This document shows, one piece after another, positions 45,081-52,438 of a stretch of 64,000 nt of DNA. Position 1 is the stretch's first letter. The number at the start of each line of letters is the position of its first letter. The position numbers were made by a program, and so were the translations under genes. A model generated the notes under the pieces. That model saw only the letters and a program-made list of their open reading frames with translations, was not told the DNA's origin and did not search any database. Location of the stretch: positions 1-64,000 of the forward strand of contig NZ_QYUP01000119.1 in the NCBI RefSeq assembly GCF_003590855.1, written 5' to 3'. The DNA comes from Massilia cavernae (GTDB lineage Bacteria; Pseudomonadota; Gammaproteobacteria; Burkholderiales; Burkholderiaceae_D).

Positions 45081-45096
45081 TGGCACGCCAATTGCT
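45081..45096 (+). promoter_or_regulatory. Sigma-54 (-24/-12) promoter of pilA
   Basis: TGGCACG-CCAA-TTGCT fits the RpoN consensus TGGCAC-N5-TTGC(A/T) with the invariant GG and GC, 74 nt upstream of the pilA start. Confidence 0.88.
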
Positions 45097-45154
45097 CATA
45101 TGGAAGAGCGGTAGCACTGCACAACACAAATTAACCCCTGACGGAGAGACCACC

Positions 45155-45601
45155 ATGAAATCGATGAAAATGATGAAGAAACAAGCACAAGCCGGCTTCA
45201 CCCTGATCGAACTGATGATCGTTGTTGCAATTATCGGTATCCTGGCAGCGGTAGCAATTCCTGCATACCAGAACTACGTCGCCAAGTCGAAGTTCGCTGC
45301 AGCACTGGGTGAAGTCTCGGCGGCCAAGACTCCGTTCGATGTCATGATGAACGACGGCGCGGGACCCGCTGCAATCGGCGATCTGCCAGTCCAGGCATCG
45401 ACCGCTAACTGCACCCTGGCACTTGTTGCTGCAAATGGCGGCCTCACGTGCACGATCGTCGGCGGTCCAACTGCTGTCGCAACCAAGGTTATCACCCTGA
45501 CCCGTACGGCTGCTGGCGCATGGACCTGCGCAGCTAACGTCCTGGCTGCAGACCAGACCAAGATCATCGGCCCAGCAGCTGTCTGCACCGCCAACGGCTA
45601 A
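45155..45601 (+). CDS. pilA: Type IVa major pilin (PilA)
   Basis: 148-residue prepilin. A short basic leader [14 protein letters not shown] is cut by PilD before Phe, leaving [20 protein letters not shown] as the hydrophobic stalk with Glu5. The globular part is Ala/Thr-rich with four cysteines (ANCTLA, LTCTIV, WTCAAN, AVCTAN), so two disulfides including the C-terminal D-region loop are likely. It starts with GGAGAGACC upstream, under a sigma-54 promoter, and ends with its own terminator. Adhesion and twitching motility are the expected roles. Confidence 0.95.
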   Translation: MKSMKMMKKQAQAGFTLIELMIVVAIIGILAAVAIPAYQNYVAKSKFAAALGEVSAAKTPFDVMMNDGAGPAAIGDLPVQASTANCTLALVAANGGLTCTIVGGPTAVATKVITLTRTAAGAWTCAANVLAADQTKIIGPAAVCTANG

Positions 45602-45631
45602 TATCAGCCCGCTGCTCACGCAGCCATCCTG

Positions 45632-45665
45632 AAAATCCCGCGTGCGCAAACACGCGGGATTTTTC
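45632..45665 (+). terminator. Rho-independent terminator of pilA
   Basis: ATCCCGCGTG-cgcaaa-CACGCGGGAT, a perfect 10-bp stem followed by TTTTC, 31 nt after the pilA stop codon. Confidence 0.92.
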
Positions 45666-45734
45666 TATGGGCGAACGGTTTTTGATGTTCGGCGTATCTT
45701 GCAACCACGACGTGCGGAAATTTGGCCGCGATAC

Positions 45735-45826
45735 CGACAAAAAATGTTATGTCGGCGACGAGAATTGGCGATATGGCCATCCGTAAAGGCAGAGCGATTC
45801 CACAAATTGCTGGCACGCCATTTGCT
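45735..45826 (+). promoter_or_regulatory. Second sigma-54 promoter with PilR-like box, no pilin downstream
   Basis: TGGCACG-CCAT-TTGCT at 45811-45826 is a second strong -24/-12 element, nearly identical to the pilA one. Seventy-six nt upstream, CGACAAAAAATGTTATGTCG (45735-45754) repeats the GACAAAAAATGT box found 88 nt upstream of the pilA promoter. Downstream, before the ArsR gene, only a 25-codon frame without a ribosome site (ATG 45828) is seen. The transcript could lead into the arsR operon or be a small RNA. The rest of the 371-bp pilA-arsR gap holds the pilA terminator and the arsR promoter. Confidence 0.7.
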
Positions 45827-45901
45827 GATGAAGTCAGCAGGTAACGGCTTCAACCAGCCGCTCGCCGCTATCGTGATGACCCGACTGGAGCGAGGTCGCT
45901 C

Positions 45902-45942
45902 TTGACTTCCTTTCACGTGTAAACTATTCTTTACACGTGAAA
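45902..45942 (+). promoter_or_regulatory. Sigma-70 promoter with perfect palindromic operator
   Basis: TTGACT (45902-45907), a 17-nt spacer and TATTCT (45925-45930) form a good -35/-10 pair. TTTCACGTGTAAA (45911-45923) and TTTACACGTGAAA (45930-45942) are perfect 13-bp inverted arms with a 6-nt spacer. They cover the spacer and flank the -10, the expected position for autorepression by the ArsR-type regulator encoded 30 nt downstream. Confidence 0.88.
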
Positions 45943-45972
45943 GTAAAACCCCAACCACCCGAAGGAGATCAA

Positions 45973-46269
45973 ATGCTGGCGATGCTGTCGGCGCTTGCCA
46001 ATCCGCACCGGCTGCGCATCATCGCGGCGCTGGCGGAGGGCGGACGCAACTACGTCAGCCAGCTTGCGCGCGAGATCGGCATCAGCCGGCCGCTTTTGCA
46101 TTTGCACCTGCAAAAGCTCCAGAACGTCGGCCTCGTCACCAGCCAGCTTGAACTGTCGGACGGTGGCAAAGCGTTTAACTACTTCGAAGTAAGCAACTTC
46201 AATTTCGAGCTCACGCCAACCGCCATCGCGGAAGCCGTGAAGACCCTGACCATCAACCTTGAGAAGTAG
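45973..46269 (+). CDS. ArsR-type winged-helix repressor
   Basis: 98 residues. MLAMLSALANPHRLRIIAAL opens an ArsR winged helix; the recognition helix lies in YVSQLAREIGISRPLLHLHL with the wing at VGLVTSQLELSDGGKAFNYF. No CxC metal site is present, so it probably senses a non-metal signal. GAAGGAG lies 6 nt upstream of ATG 45973. It is followed by two small membrane-protein genes at 8 and about 45 nt spacing, forming a three-gene operon under the palindromic operator. Confidence 0.85.
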   Translation: MLAMLSALANPHRLRIIAALAEGGRNYVSQLAREIGISRPLLHLHLQKLQNVGLVTSQLELSDGGKAFNYFEVSNFNFELTPTAIAEAVKTLTINLEK

Positions 46270-46277
46270 GAGTTCCT

Positions 46278-46535
46278 ATGCCTGAACATGTGTTCTTCAT
46301 CACCCTCAGTATCTTCTTCGGCACGATCTTGCTCATCTTCGGCATGAAGTATTTCTCGGCCATCCAGCAGGCCAAGGCGCGCAGTGCGAGAGATGAGGCC
46401 TACCGCGATATCGCAGCAAAAGCGGTAGCGGCACAGGCTGAAACCGCGGCGACGCTGGCTGCCGTCAATGCAACGCTCGCGGACCTCAAGACCCGCCTGG
46501 CGGCAGTGGAAAAGATGCTGCGCGAAGTTGAGTAG
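46278..46535 (+). CDS. Small membrane protein with C-terminal coiled coil
   Basis: 85 residues, not recognised. One N-terminal membrane span (VFFITLSIFFGTILLIFGM) is followed by an Ala/Glu/Lys-rich amphipathic helix (about 30-85) with heptad spacing in AAVNATLADLKTRLAAVEKM. GTAGGAG lies upstream of the ATG. The single-span plus coiled-coil layout suggests a subunit that oligomerises or recruits a partner at the membrane, likely the next gene product. Confidence 0.75.
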   Translation: MPEHVFFITLSIFFGTILLIFGMKYFSAIQQAKARSARDEAYRDIAAKAVAAQAETAATLAAVNATLADLKTRLAAVEKMLREVE

Positions 46536-46580
46536 TACTTGGCCGTCTACCGTCTAACTAACCGGAAAGGAAGTGATGCC

Positions 46581-46997
46581 GTGTCTGAAGTCAGCACCTT
46601 GAGGCTCTATCTGTTGAGAGCCATGTATCTGTTAATCGCGGTGGGCCTGGCCCTGAGCATTTGGCCATCGATCATCTTCCCGCCGTCCGTCACCGCCAAT
46701 TCGAGCACGGTGGTCCGCTCGCTGCTCGGCGCGCTCGCGCTGATGTCCTTGCTTGGCTTGCGCTATCCCCTCCAGATGCTCCCGTTACTGATGTTCGAGC
46801 TGGTCTGGAAAGTCATCTGGATCGTCGCGTTCGCTTTGCCAATGTGGATGGGGCCCGGCCTCGATGCCTACGCCAGCGAAACCTTGTTCGCCACCGCCAT
46901 GGGCGTGATCCTTGTTCCGCTGGTGCTGCCGTTTGGTTACATACTTCGCCATTACTTCAAGGCACCTTCGACGCCAGCGAAAACCGCACCCAGCTAA
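46581..46997 (+). CDS. Four-span membrane protein of unknown function
   Basis: 138 residues from GTG 46581 (AAGGAAG upstream); the frame is open slightly further. Four hydrophobic segments are visible: YLLRAMYLLIAVGLALSIW, VVRSLLGALALMSLLGL, MFELVWKVIWIVAFALPMW and TAMGVILVPLVLPFGYIL. No catalytic motif is seen. It is the third gene of the ArsR operon and so presumably part of the response that the repressor controls. The stop codon is followed at once by an RHS fragment. Confidence 0.75.
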   Translation: MSEVSTLRLYLLRAMYLLIAVGLALSIWPSIIFPPSVTANSSTVVRSLLGALALMSLLGLRYPLQMLPLLMFELVWKVIWIVAFALPMWMGPGLDAYASETLFATAMGVILVPLVLPFGYILRHYFKAPSTPAKTAPS

Positions 46998-47192
46998 AAT
47001 TGGGCGCTATTCCTTACGCAAACTCGATCAGCCCGACCAGCAACCGGCTGATGATCACGGCACGACCCGATCAAAGTACCAGTAATGCTTACGACGCGGC
47101 CGGCAATCTTGTTGGCGACGGCGTGAACACTTATGTCTACAACGACCGCGGGCGTCTCAAGAGCGCCAGCAACGGACTCGTCCGGTGCTGCA
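46998..47192 (+). pseudogene. RHS/YD-repeat core fragment
   Basis: A stretch without its own start encodes the typical RHS-core sequence IPYANSISPTSNRL, then YDAAGNLVGDGVNTYVYNDR, then GRLKSASNG, and then degenerates. This is the YD-repeat stretch near the toxin junction of RHS proteins. Nothing of the remaining large protein is present. It directly precedes a small gene with the position of an RHS immunity gene. Confidence 0.8.
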
Positions 47193-47227
47193 TATGGAGC
47201 CGGCGGTGCTGGACAGGCGGAGTGCGA

Positions 47228-47656
47228 ATGTCGTCGCTGATTGATGCACTAAAATGCTTACTTCTCCCAAGCGCTAAGTTGTCACCGCTTGAGCGGGTTA
47301 TTTTCGACGCGGTACGGGTGAAGCTGTCGACTCCGGATGCTGAACTTTGGGCAAAGCAGCTCCAAGTCATCAATAAGATTCACCGAAGTCCAGACAAACG
47401 CGAAGTGAATTTGTTTGTGATGCGTAATGGTAAGTCAGAGTTCCCTCGCGAATTATGCTTTGAAAAGGACGGCGAATTCAAAGTCGCTGTGGTCGATCTC
47501 ATGGCAAAGAGAAGTGCAACGAAGTTACGAGCCCGAGTATGGTGCGTAAATGGTCACGTGTTCTCAATCGAGTACAAGACTTCCTCCCGAGTATTCGAGG
47601 AAATGGCGCAGGGTGAATGGGAAGTCAGTTGTCACATTGAAACTAATCCTTCCTGA
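47228..47656 (+). CDS. Orphan immunity-like protein downstream of RHS fragment
   Basis: 142 residues, no family recognised. ATG 47228 has GGAG 6 nt upstream. The sequence is soluble, mixed alpha/beta and charged (ALWAKQLQV-type helices, then VNLFVMRNGKSEFPRELCFE and HVFSIEYKTSSRVFEEMAQG). Its base composition is visibly lower in GC than the neighbours, a sign of transfer. A small gene directly after an RHS core is normally the toxin's immunity gene; here the toxin part is lost. Confidence 0.65.
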   Translation: MSSLIDALKCLLLPSAKLSPLERVIFDAVRVKLSTPDAELWAKQLQVINKIHRSPDKREVNLFVMRNGKSEFPRELCFEKDGEFKVAVVDLMAKRSATKLRARVWCVNGHVFSIEYKTSSRVFEEMAQGEWEVSCHIETNPS

Positions 47657-47764
47657 TCACCGACAGCTCTTGGTCTGGTCCCGTTTGAGCGGTGATGTCG
47701 CGGGCGCCTCTCCCTGAAGTGGAAAACCGAAAAATGGACTTGGTGGGCCAAGCTATGGTTCCGC

Positions 47765-48271
47765 TTACACGTCAGCCGACCAATCTCCCGACTTGCCGCC
47801 ATGCTTTTCGAGCACCCTGACGTCGGTCATCACCATGCCCCGGTCGACGGCCTTGCACATATCGTAGATGGTCAGCAGCCCAACCTGCACAGCAGTCAGT
47901 GCCTCCATCTCCACGCCGGTCTTGCCGACAGTCTCGACTTGCGCGCGGCAATGTACCTTCGACCCCGCCTCATCGACCTCGAAATCGACCGCCACCCGCG
48001 TCAGCGCCAGCGGATGGCACAAGGGCACCAGGTCGCTGGTCCGCTTGGCTGCCATGATGGCCGCGATGCGCGCGATCCCCAGCACATCGCCTTTCTTCGC
48101 CGTGCCGGACACCACCAGGGCCAGCGTTTCCGGCTTCATCCGGATCGTGCCGGCCGCCACCGCAATCCTGTGGGTCTCGTTCTTGGCGGCTACGTCCACC
48201 ATATGTGCCTGGCCGCCGGCGTCGAAATGGGTCAGGCCGCCGGAGCCGGCAGGGGTATCGCTTGTCGTCAT
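47765..48271 (-). CDS. moaC: Cyclic pyranopterin monophosphate synthase (MoaC)
   Basis: 168-residue enzyme that converts 3',8-cyclo-GTP to cyclic pyranopterin in molybdenum-cofactor synthesis. Motifs: [71 protein letters not shown], and [13 protein letters not shown]. The start [12 protein letters not shown] was chosen over an upstream TTG. It diverges from the bepA-like gene by 84 nt. Confidence 0.95.
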   Translation of the reverse strand: MTTSDTPAGSGGLTHFDAGGQAHMVDVAAKNETHRIAVAAGTIRMKPETLALVVSGTAKKGDVLGIARIAAIMAAKRTSDLVPLCHPLALTRVAVDFEVDEAGSKVHCRAQVETVGKTGVEMEALTAVQVGLLTIYDMCKAVDRGMVMTDVRVLEKHGGKSGDWSADV

Positions 48272-48355
48272 AGGTAGGGAATTGATAGGTGGTAACAAAA
48301 TGTTTCATTCCACGGGCACTGATGCAGGTTCTGCGGATGCAGGTATCATAGCATC

Positions 48356-49951
48356 GTGAAAACGAATCCAGCTCCAGCTCTTCGGCGGCTCACAGTCCGC
48401 GTGCGGCGCACCTTCACGGCCGTTTCCGTCGTGGCCATCGCATCCCTGCTGGCGGCCACGCCCGCCGGCTATGCTCAGGCCACCGGTTCGCCCAGCTTGC
48501 CCACGCTCGGCGACGCCGCCCGCGAAGACCTTTCACCCGTGTTCGAGCGCAAGCTTGGCGAGGAAATCATGCGCGATATCCGGCGCGACAAGGATTTTCT
48601 CGACGACGACGCCGTCCTCGAGTACATGAACAATTTTGGCAATGCGCTGGTCGCCGCCTATCCCGGCGCGCGCGGCGAGACCAATGCCGACTTTTACTTC
48701 TTTGCCGTTCGCGACCCGCTGCTCAATGCGTTCGCGCTTCCGGGCGGCTTCATCGGTGCGCACTCCGGGTTGCTGATCGCGGCCCAGAGCGAGTCCGAAC
48801 TGGCCTCAGTCATGTCGCACGAAATTGGCCACGTCACGCAGCGCCACATCGCGCGCATGCTGGGGAAGCAGAAACAGGATGCCTTGATCCCGCTGGCCGC
48901 CATGCTGCTGGCCGCGCTGGCATCCAAGGCCAGCACCGATGCGGCCATGGGCGTGTTCATGGGCGGCCAGGGCCTGGCCATCCAGCGGCAACTCGACTTC
49001 TCGCGCGACGCCGAGCGCGAGGCCGACCGGGTTGGCTTCCAGATCATGGGCAAGGGCGGCTACGACACTACCGGCATGGTGGAATTCTTCCAGCGCTTGC
49101 AGTCGGCCAGCCGCAACTATTCCGATCTCATGCCGGCCTACCTGCGCAGCCACCCCCTGACCTCGGAACGCATTTCGGACATCCAGTCGCGCATCCGCGA
49201 AACGCCGTACAAGCAGCGCGTGGACAGCATCGAGTTCCACCTGGTACGTGCCCGCGTGCGCGTGCTGCAGGACGAGAGCACGCAGGGCTTGCGCGATACT
49301 TACGCGGCGTTCGAAAGTCAGCTCAATCAGTTGAGTCGCCAGCAGAAGGCTGGGGCGCAATACGGTTTGTCCTTCCTTGAACTGAAGCGTGGTGACCCCG
49401 CCAAGGCGCAGGCGTGGCTGGACAAGGCGCGCGCCACGCTCAAGCCGCCCGAAAAGGGCGTGTTGTCGGCCGCGCACAAGGACAGCAACGGTGCGGCGAT
49501 GTTCGCCAGCCTTGGCATCGAAATCAAGCTGGCGCCATCGCAGAGTGCGGAAATGAAGCTGCAGGGCTTGAAGGATGCGGAACTGGCGCATCTGCAGTTC
49601 CCGCTGTCGCGTGGCATCGCGCGGCAGTATGCGGATGCGATGATCGTCAATGGCAAGCTGGATGATGCGGCGAAGTTCTTGCGCGACCAGGCGCAGTTGT
49701 ATCGGGAGGAGCCGAAGCTGCATGATTTGCTGGCACGGACTTATGCGGCGCAGGGGAAGATCACGTTGCAGCACATCGCGCTGGCGGAGTCGTATGCGCT
49801 TGGGGGCAGCATGCTGGCGGCGCTGGACCAGTTGAATATCGCGCGCAAGTCGAAGGATGCGTCGTTTTATGACATGTCGCTGATCGATGCGCGCGAGCGG
49901 GAGTGGCAGGCCAAGCGCAGGGAAGAGTTGGAAGAGGCTAAGAAGAATTAG
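48356..49951 (+). CDS. M48 metalloprotease with TPR tail (BepA-like)
   Basis: 531-residue periplasmic zinc protease involved in outer-membrane protein quality control in the family. It begins at GTG 48356 with a signal peptide (VSVVAIASLLAATPAGYAQA). The zinc site is SHEIGHVTQRHIAR (about residues 154-167) with the third ligand Glu in DAEREADRVGFQIM (about 221). Residues about 300-520 form tetratricopeptide-like helices, which carry substrates to LptD/BamA in BepA. The length exceeds E. coli BepA (487). It is monocistronic. Confidence 0.9.
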   Translation: MKTNPAPALRRLTVRVRRTFTAVSVVAIASLLAATPAGYAQATGSPSLPTLGDAAREDLSPVFERKLGEEIMRDIRRDKDFLDDDAVLEYMNNFGNALVAAYPGARGETNADFYFFAVRDPLLNAFALPGGFIGAHSGLLIAAQSESELASVMSHEIGHVTQRHIARMLGKQKQDALIPLAAMLLAALASKASTDAAMGVFMGGQGLAIQRQLDFSRDAEREADRVGFQIMGKGGYDTTGMVEFFQRLQSASRNYSDLMPAYLRSHPLTSERISDIQSRIRETPYKQRVDSIEFHLVRARVRVLQDESTQGLRDTYAAFESQLNQLSRQQKAGAQYGLSFLELKRGDPAKAQAWLDKARATLKPPEKGVLSAAHKDSNGAAMFASLGIEIKLAPSQSAEMKLQGLKDAELAHLQFPLSRGIARQYADAMIVNGKLDDAAKFLRDQAQLYREEPKLHDLLARTYAAQGKITLQHIALAESYALGGSMLAALDQLNIARKSKDASFYDMSLIDAREREWQAKRREELEEAKKN

Positions 49952-49965
49952 TCCGTTGGCGTCGC

Positions 49966-50015
49966 TGGCGGATCGCGCGGAGGCGGTCTTCGACCTTGTC
50001 CGCCCTACGGATGAG
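49966..50015. repeat. Partial GTAGGGCGGATAA-type repeat
   Basis: GGCGGATCGCGCGGAGGCGG continuing to GTCCGCCCTACGGAT resembles one arm of the hairpin at 39424. It lies in the short convergent gap after bepA and runs into the 3' end of the next gene. Confidence 0.4.
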
Positions 50016-50592
50016 GAATTCGCTGGAAGCCGAATGTCGCGTTGACTTCGTCGCGATGGACGCGCTCCACCGCCACCTCGGCGCCGCCGGTGCGCAGTGT
50101 CAGTTTTCCTGCGCCACCCTCAAGCCACGCCATCAAGGCATCGTCGGACGCACGATGTCCGTCAATCTCCATCGCATCCATCAGCTGCGTCATATCGCGG
50201 TCGTCAAGCTGCGCGACCTTGCCATCACTAGCCAGTATCAGCTCGCCCGCTTCCGTCAGCGCCGCCCGTTCAATGGTCCCCAGCGGCTCACCTGTCTGCA
50301 CCACCAGCCCCTGCAGCGGATCGGTGCGCGCGATGAAGGGCGTCGCTTCCAAATTCAGGTAAACCCGCTGCGGACCGTTCTGGAAATACCAGCAGCCGCG
50401 CTCGTCCGCCGCGTAGTTGCGGTTGATGAAGCCAAGCAGGGCGGGCTGGTTCAGCTTGTCGCCCGGGAGGTTCAGCTGCTGCGCGCGTTCGTCGCGCATG
50501 CGCCACGCGCCGCGCGCGTCGAGCGCCAGCCAGCCGTAGCAGTGCGGTACGTTGGGCCATTTCGCGATGGCCTGTTTAACAATGTCATCCAT
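50005..50592 (-). CDS. Conserved hypothetical protein (betaproteobacterial, DUF type)
   Basis: 195 residues without a signal peptide or membrane span; no family named with confidence. The N-terminal part has NVPHCYGWLALDARGAWRMR, LLGFINRNYAADERGCWYFQ and NGPQRVYLNLEATPFIART, with many conserved-looking aromatics. The second half, LGTIERAALTEAGELILASD, reads like a beta-rich domain. The start overlaps the end of the YheT-like hydrolase gene by 8 nt, so the two are translationally coupled. Function unknown. Confidence 0.75.
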   Translation of the reverse strand: MDDIVKQAIAKWPNVPHCYGWLALDARGAWRMRDERAQQLNLPGDKLNQPALLGFINRNYAADERGCWYFQNGPQRVYLNLEATPFIARTDPLQGLVVQTGEPLGTIERAALTEAGELILASDGKVAQLDDRDMTQLMDAMEIDGHRASDDALMAWLEGGAGKLTLRTGGAEVAVERVHRDEVNATFGFQRIPHP

Positions 50593-51574
50593 GGTCGCCA
50601 GCTTCGCACAATTCGGGCGCTGTCGCCCGCACAGAATTGCCGCCTTCGAGGAAATGCATCACGCGCTGCGGCAGCCAGTCCAGCCGGCCGGGCATGCCGC
50701 CGGTGGCAAAGCCGACGTGGCCGCCATGCGCGGGATACTCCAGGGTGACGTACGGCGAGGCCTTGCGCGGCAGGTAGCGGCCGGGCAGGAAGGGATCGTT
50801 CTGCGCATTGAGTACAAGGGTCGGCACCGTGATGTCTTGCAGGATGTGCTTGGCGCTGGCGCGGTTCCAGTAGTCGTCGGTGTCCTTGTAGCCGTGCAGC
50901 GGCGCCGTCACCACGTTGTCGAAGTCGTACAGGTCGCGCGCGGCCATCATCGCGTCGCGGTTGAACAGACCGGGATGCTGGTCCAGCTTGGCCAGGCACT
51001 TGGGCTTCAGCGAGCGCAGGAACATGCGCGTGTACAGCATATTGAGGCCGGCCCCCAGCGACTCGCCACCACGCGCCAGGTCGAGCGGAGCAGAGATTGA
51101 TACGGCTGCGTCAACAATCTCGGCCTGGTGCTGCGATTCTCCCAGCCAGCGTAACAATGCATTTCCGCCAAGCGAAACGCCGACCGCATAAAACTTGTCC
51201 TGGGCGCGCGGGCGCAGGCGCCGGATGATCCAGTCGATTTCCTGGGCGTCGCCTGAATGGTAGAAGCGCGGCGCCAGGTTCGGCTCGCCCGAACAGCCGC
51301 GAAAGTGCGGTACCGCGCCCGACCAGCCGCGCGCGGCGACGGCGGCCATCATCGCGCGCGCATAGTGGCTGCTCGACGACCCTTCCAGTCCGTGGAACAT
51401 CACCAGGAAAGGTTTGCCCGGGTCGCCGTCGACGAAATCGACGTCGACGAAGTCGCCGTCGGCCGCATCCCAGCGCTCGCGGCGGAACTTTACCGGCGGC
51501 TTGGGTATCGCAATCGCGGGGTAGATCGTCTGCAGGTGTCCGCTGGGCAGCCAGAGCGGGGCCGTGTAGTGCAT
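50585..51574 (-). CDS. YheT-family alpha/beta hydrolase
   Basis: 329 residues of the YheT/embryogenesis-associated EMB8 type. It starts MHYTAPLWLPSGHLQTIYPA, a family hallmark. HGLEGSSSSHYARAMM forms the oxyanion region. The nucleophile Ser is in GVSLGGNALLRWLG (about 145), the Asp in LVLNAQNDPFLPG (about 270) and the His in PAHGGHVGFATGG (about 298). It is probably a carboxylesterase or lipid hydrolase; the physiological substrate is unknown. Confidence 0.92.
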   Translation of the reverse strand: MHYTAPLWLPSGHLQTIYPAIAIPKPPVKFRRERWDAADGDFVDVDFVDGDPGKPFLVMFHGLEGSSSSHYARAMMAAVAARGWSGAVPHFRGCSGEPNLAPRFYHSGDAQEIDWIIRRLRPRAQDKFYAVGVSLGGNALLRWLGESQHQAEIVDAAVSISAPLDLARGGESLGAGLNMLYTRMFLRSLKPKCLAKLDQHPGLFNRDAMMAARDLYDFDNVVTAPLHGYKDTDDYWNRASAKHILQDITVPTLVLNAQNDPFLPGRYLPRKASPYVTLEYPAHGGHVGFATGGMPGRLDWLPQRVMHFLEGGNSVRATAPELCEAGDHG

Positions 51575-51581
51575 CGGGGCC

Positions 51582-52004
51582 TTAATGCAGGTTCGAGGGC
51601 ATGGCTGCACCGGCGCTGGCCGGGCCCGGCGCCACCGACACATGGCGCGAGGCGATGCGCCAGCCTTGCGGCGTCTTCATGTAGATATTGGTGGCGACCA
51701 GGTGCGCAGGTTCTTCGGCGCTGGAAGTCACGCCCTCGACCATGCTGTGCACGGCGCACATCATGTTGTGGGTTTCGTGCAGCTGCGAAGGCCGGATCTG
51801 CAAGCCGCCGCGCTCCAGGATCGCCTGCCACGAGGCGTGGATGGCGGCGTGGCCGCACAGGCGCGGGCCGCCCGGGTGGATGCAGTAGATCTCGTCGTCA
51901 TCTGCCCACAGGTCCATCAGCGCGTCGACGTCGCCCCGATTGAGGGCGTCATAGAAGGCAGCTTCGACGTCCGCAGCGGTTCCCAGGTGTAGCTTGCTTT
52001 TCAT
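51582..52004 (-). CDS. NTF2-like (SnoaL/DUF4440) protein
   Basis: 140-residue single-domain protein of the NTF2-like fold. DVEAAFYDALNRGDVDALMD and LWADDDEIYCIHPGGPRLCG form the N-terminal helix and first strands; IYMKTPQGWRIASRHVSVAP forms the last strands. Such proteins act as small ketosteroid-isomerase-like enzymes or ligand binders. No specific substrate can be read from the sequence. It is encoded 7 nt upstream of the YheT-like hydrolase. Confidence 0.85.
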   Translation of the reverse strand: MKSKLHLGTAADVEAAFYDALNRGDVDALMDLWADDDEIYCIHPGGPRLCGHAAIHASWQAILERGGLQIRPSQLHETHNMMCAVHSMVEGVTSSAEEPAHLVATNIYMKTPQGWRIASRHVSVAPGPASAGAAMPSNLH

Positions 52005-52025
52005 GGCCTGTCGCCAGGTTCGGAA

Positions 52026-52220
52026 TTAGTGATGCGACACCACGGTGCCCGGCTTGAGCATGTACTCGGTGCCGCAGTACGGGCACTTGGCCAAGCCGTC
52101 GTGGCCGAAGTCGAGGAACACGCGCGGATGCGACGACCACAGCGGCATTGCCGGGTTTGGGCAGTGGGCCGGCAGGTCTTTCGCTTCAAGTTCGACAGCA
52201 GGCACTTTCTTGTGATTCAT
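52026..52220 (-). CDS. Zinc-finger CHCC-type small protein
   Basis: 64 residues of the zf-CHCC family related to the NDUFS6 zinc-binding domain. Ligand candidates are Cys in HCPNPAMPLWSSHP, His in DFGHDG, and the CPYCGTEYML pair. AATTCATGAATC surrounds the start. It lies upstream of the NTF2-like gene by 21 nt and may share its transcript. Role unknown; related proteins support respiratory complex assembly. Confidence 0.85.
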   Translation of the reverse strand: MNHKKVPAVELEAKDLPAHCPNPAMPLWSSHPRVFLDFGHDGLAKCPYCGTEYMLKPGTVVSHH

Positions 52221-52292
52221 GAATTCTCCGAATAACGCTATGGGTCAAGACCTCGATTTTAGCGGATTCGGGCAGGCATCCGAAATGGCCGC

Positions 52293-52298
52293 TAAAAT
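52293..52298 (+). promoter_or_regulatory. Putative -10 box of azlCD
   Basis: TAAAAT followed by AGCGG, about 140 nt upstream of azlC, same form as at 26130 and 53542. No clear -35. The 218-bp gap from 52221 shows no gene. Confidence 0.35.
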
Positions 52299-52438
52299 AG
52301 CGGCTTGACCATCCCGGCCGTGCCCGAAGTTTTCCCCCGAAGACAGGCCGCGGCGCCTCACAAAGAATTGCGCTTCATGGCCGACCGCCCCGTACTCCCC
52401 GCCGCGACTCCACACGCATGCTGTGGCAAGAAAACAAC

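Noticed and set aside
45642-45905. 87-codon plus-strand frame between pilA and arsR
   Set aside because: Starts inside the pilA terminator and runs across the sigma-54 element; no ribosome site or family. Only its last 25 codons lie downstream of the promoter.
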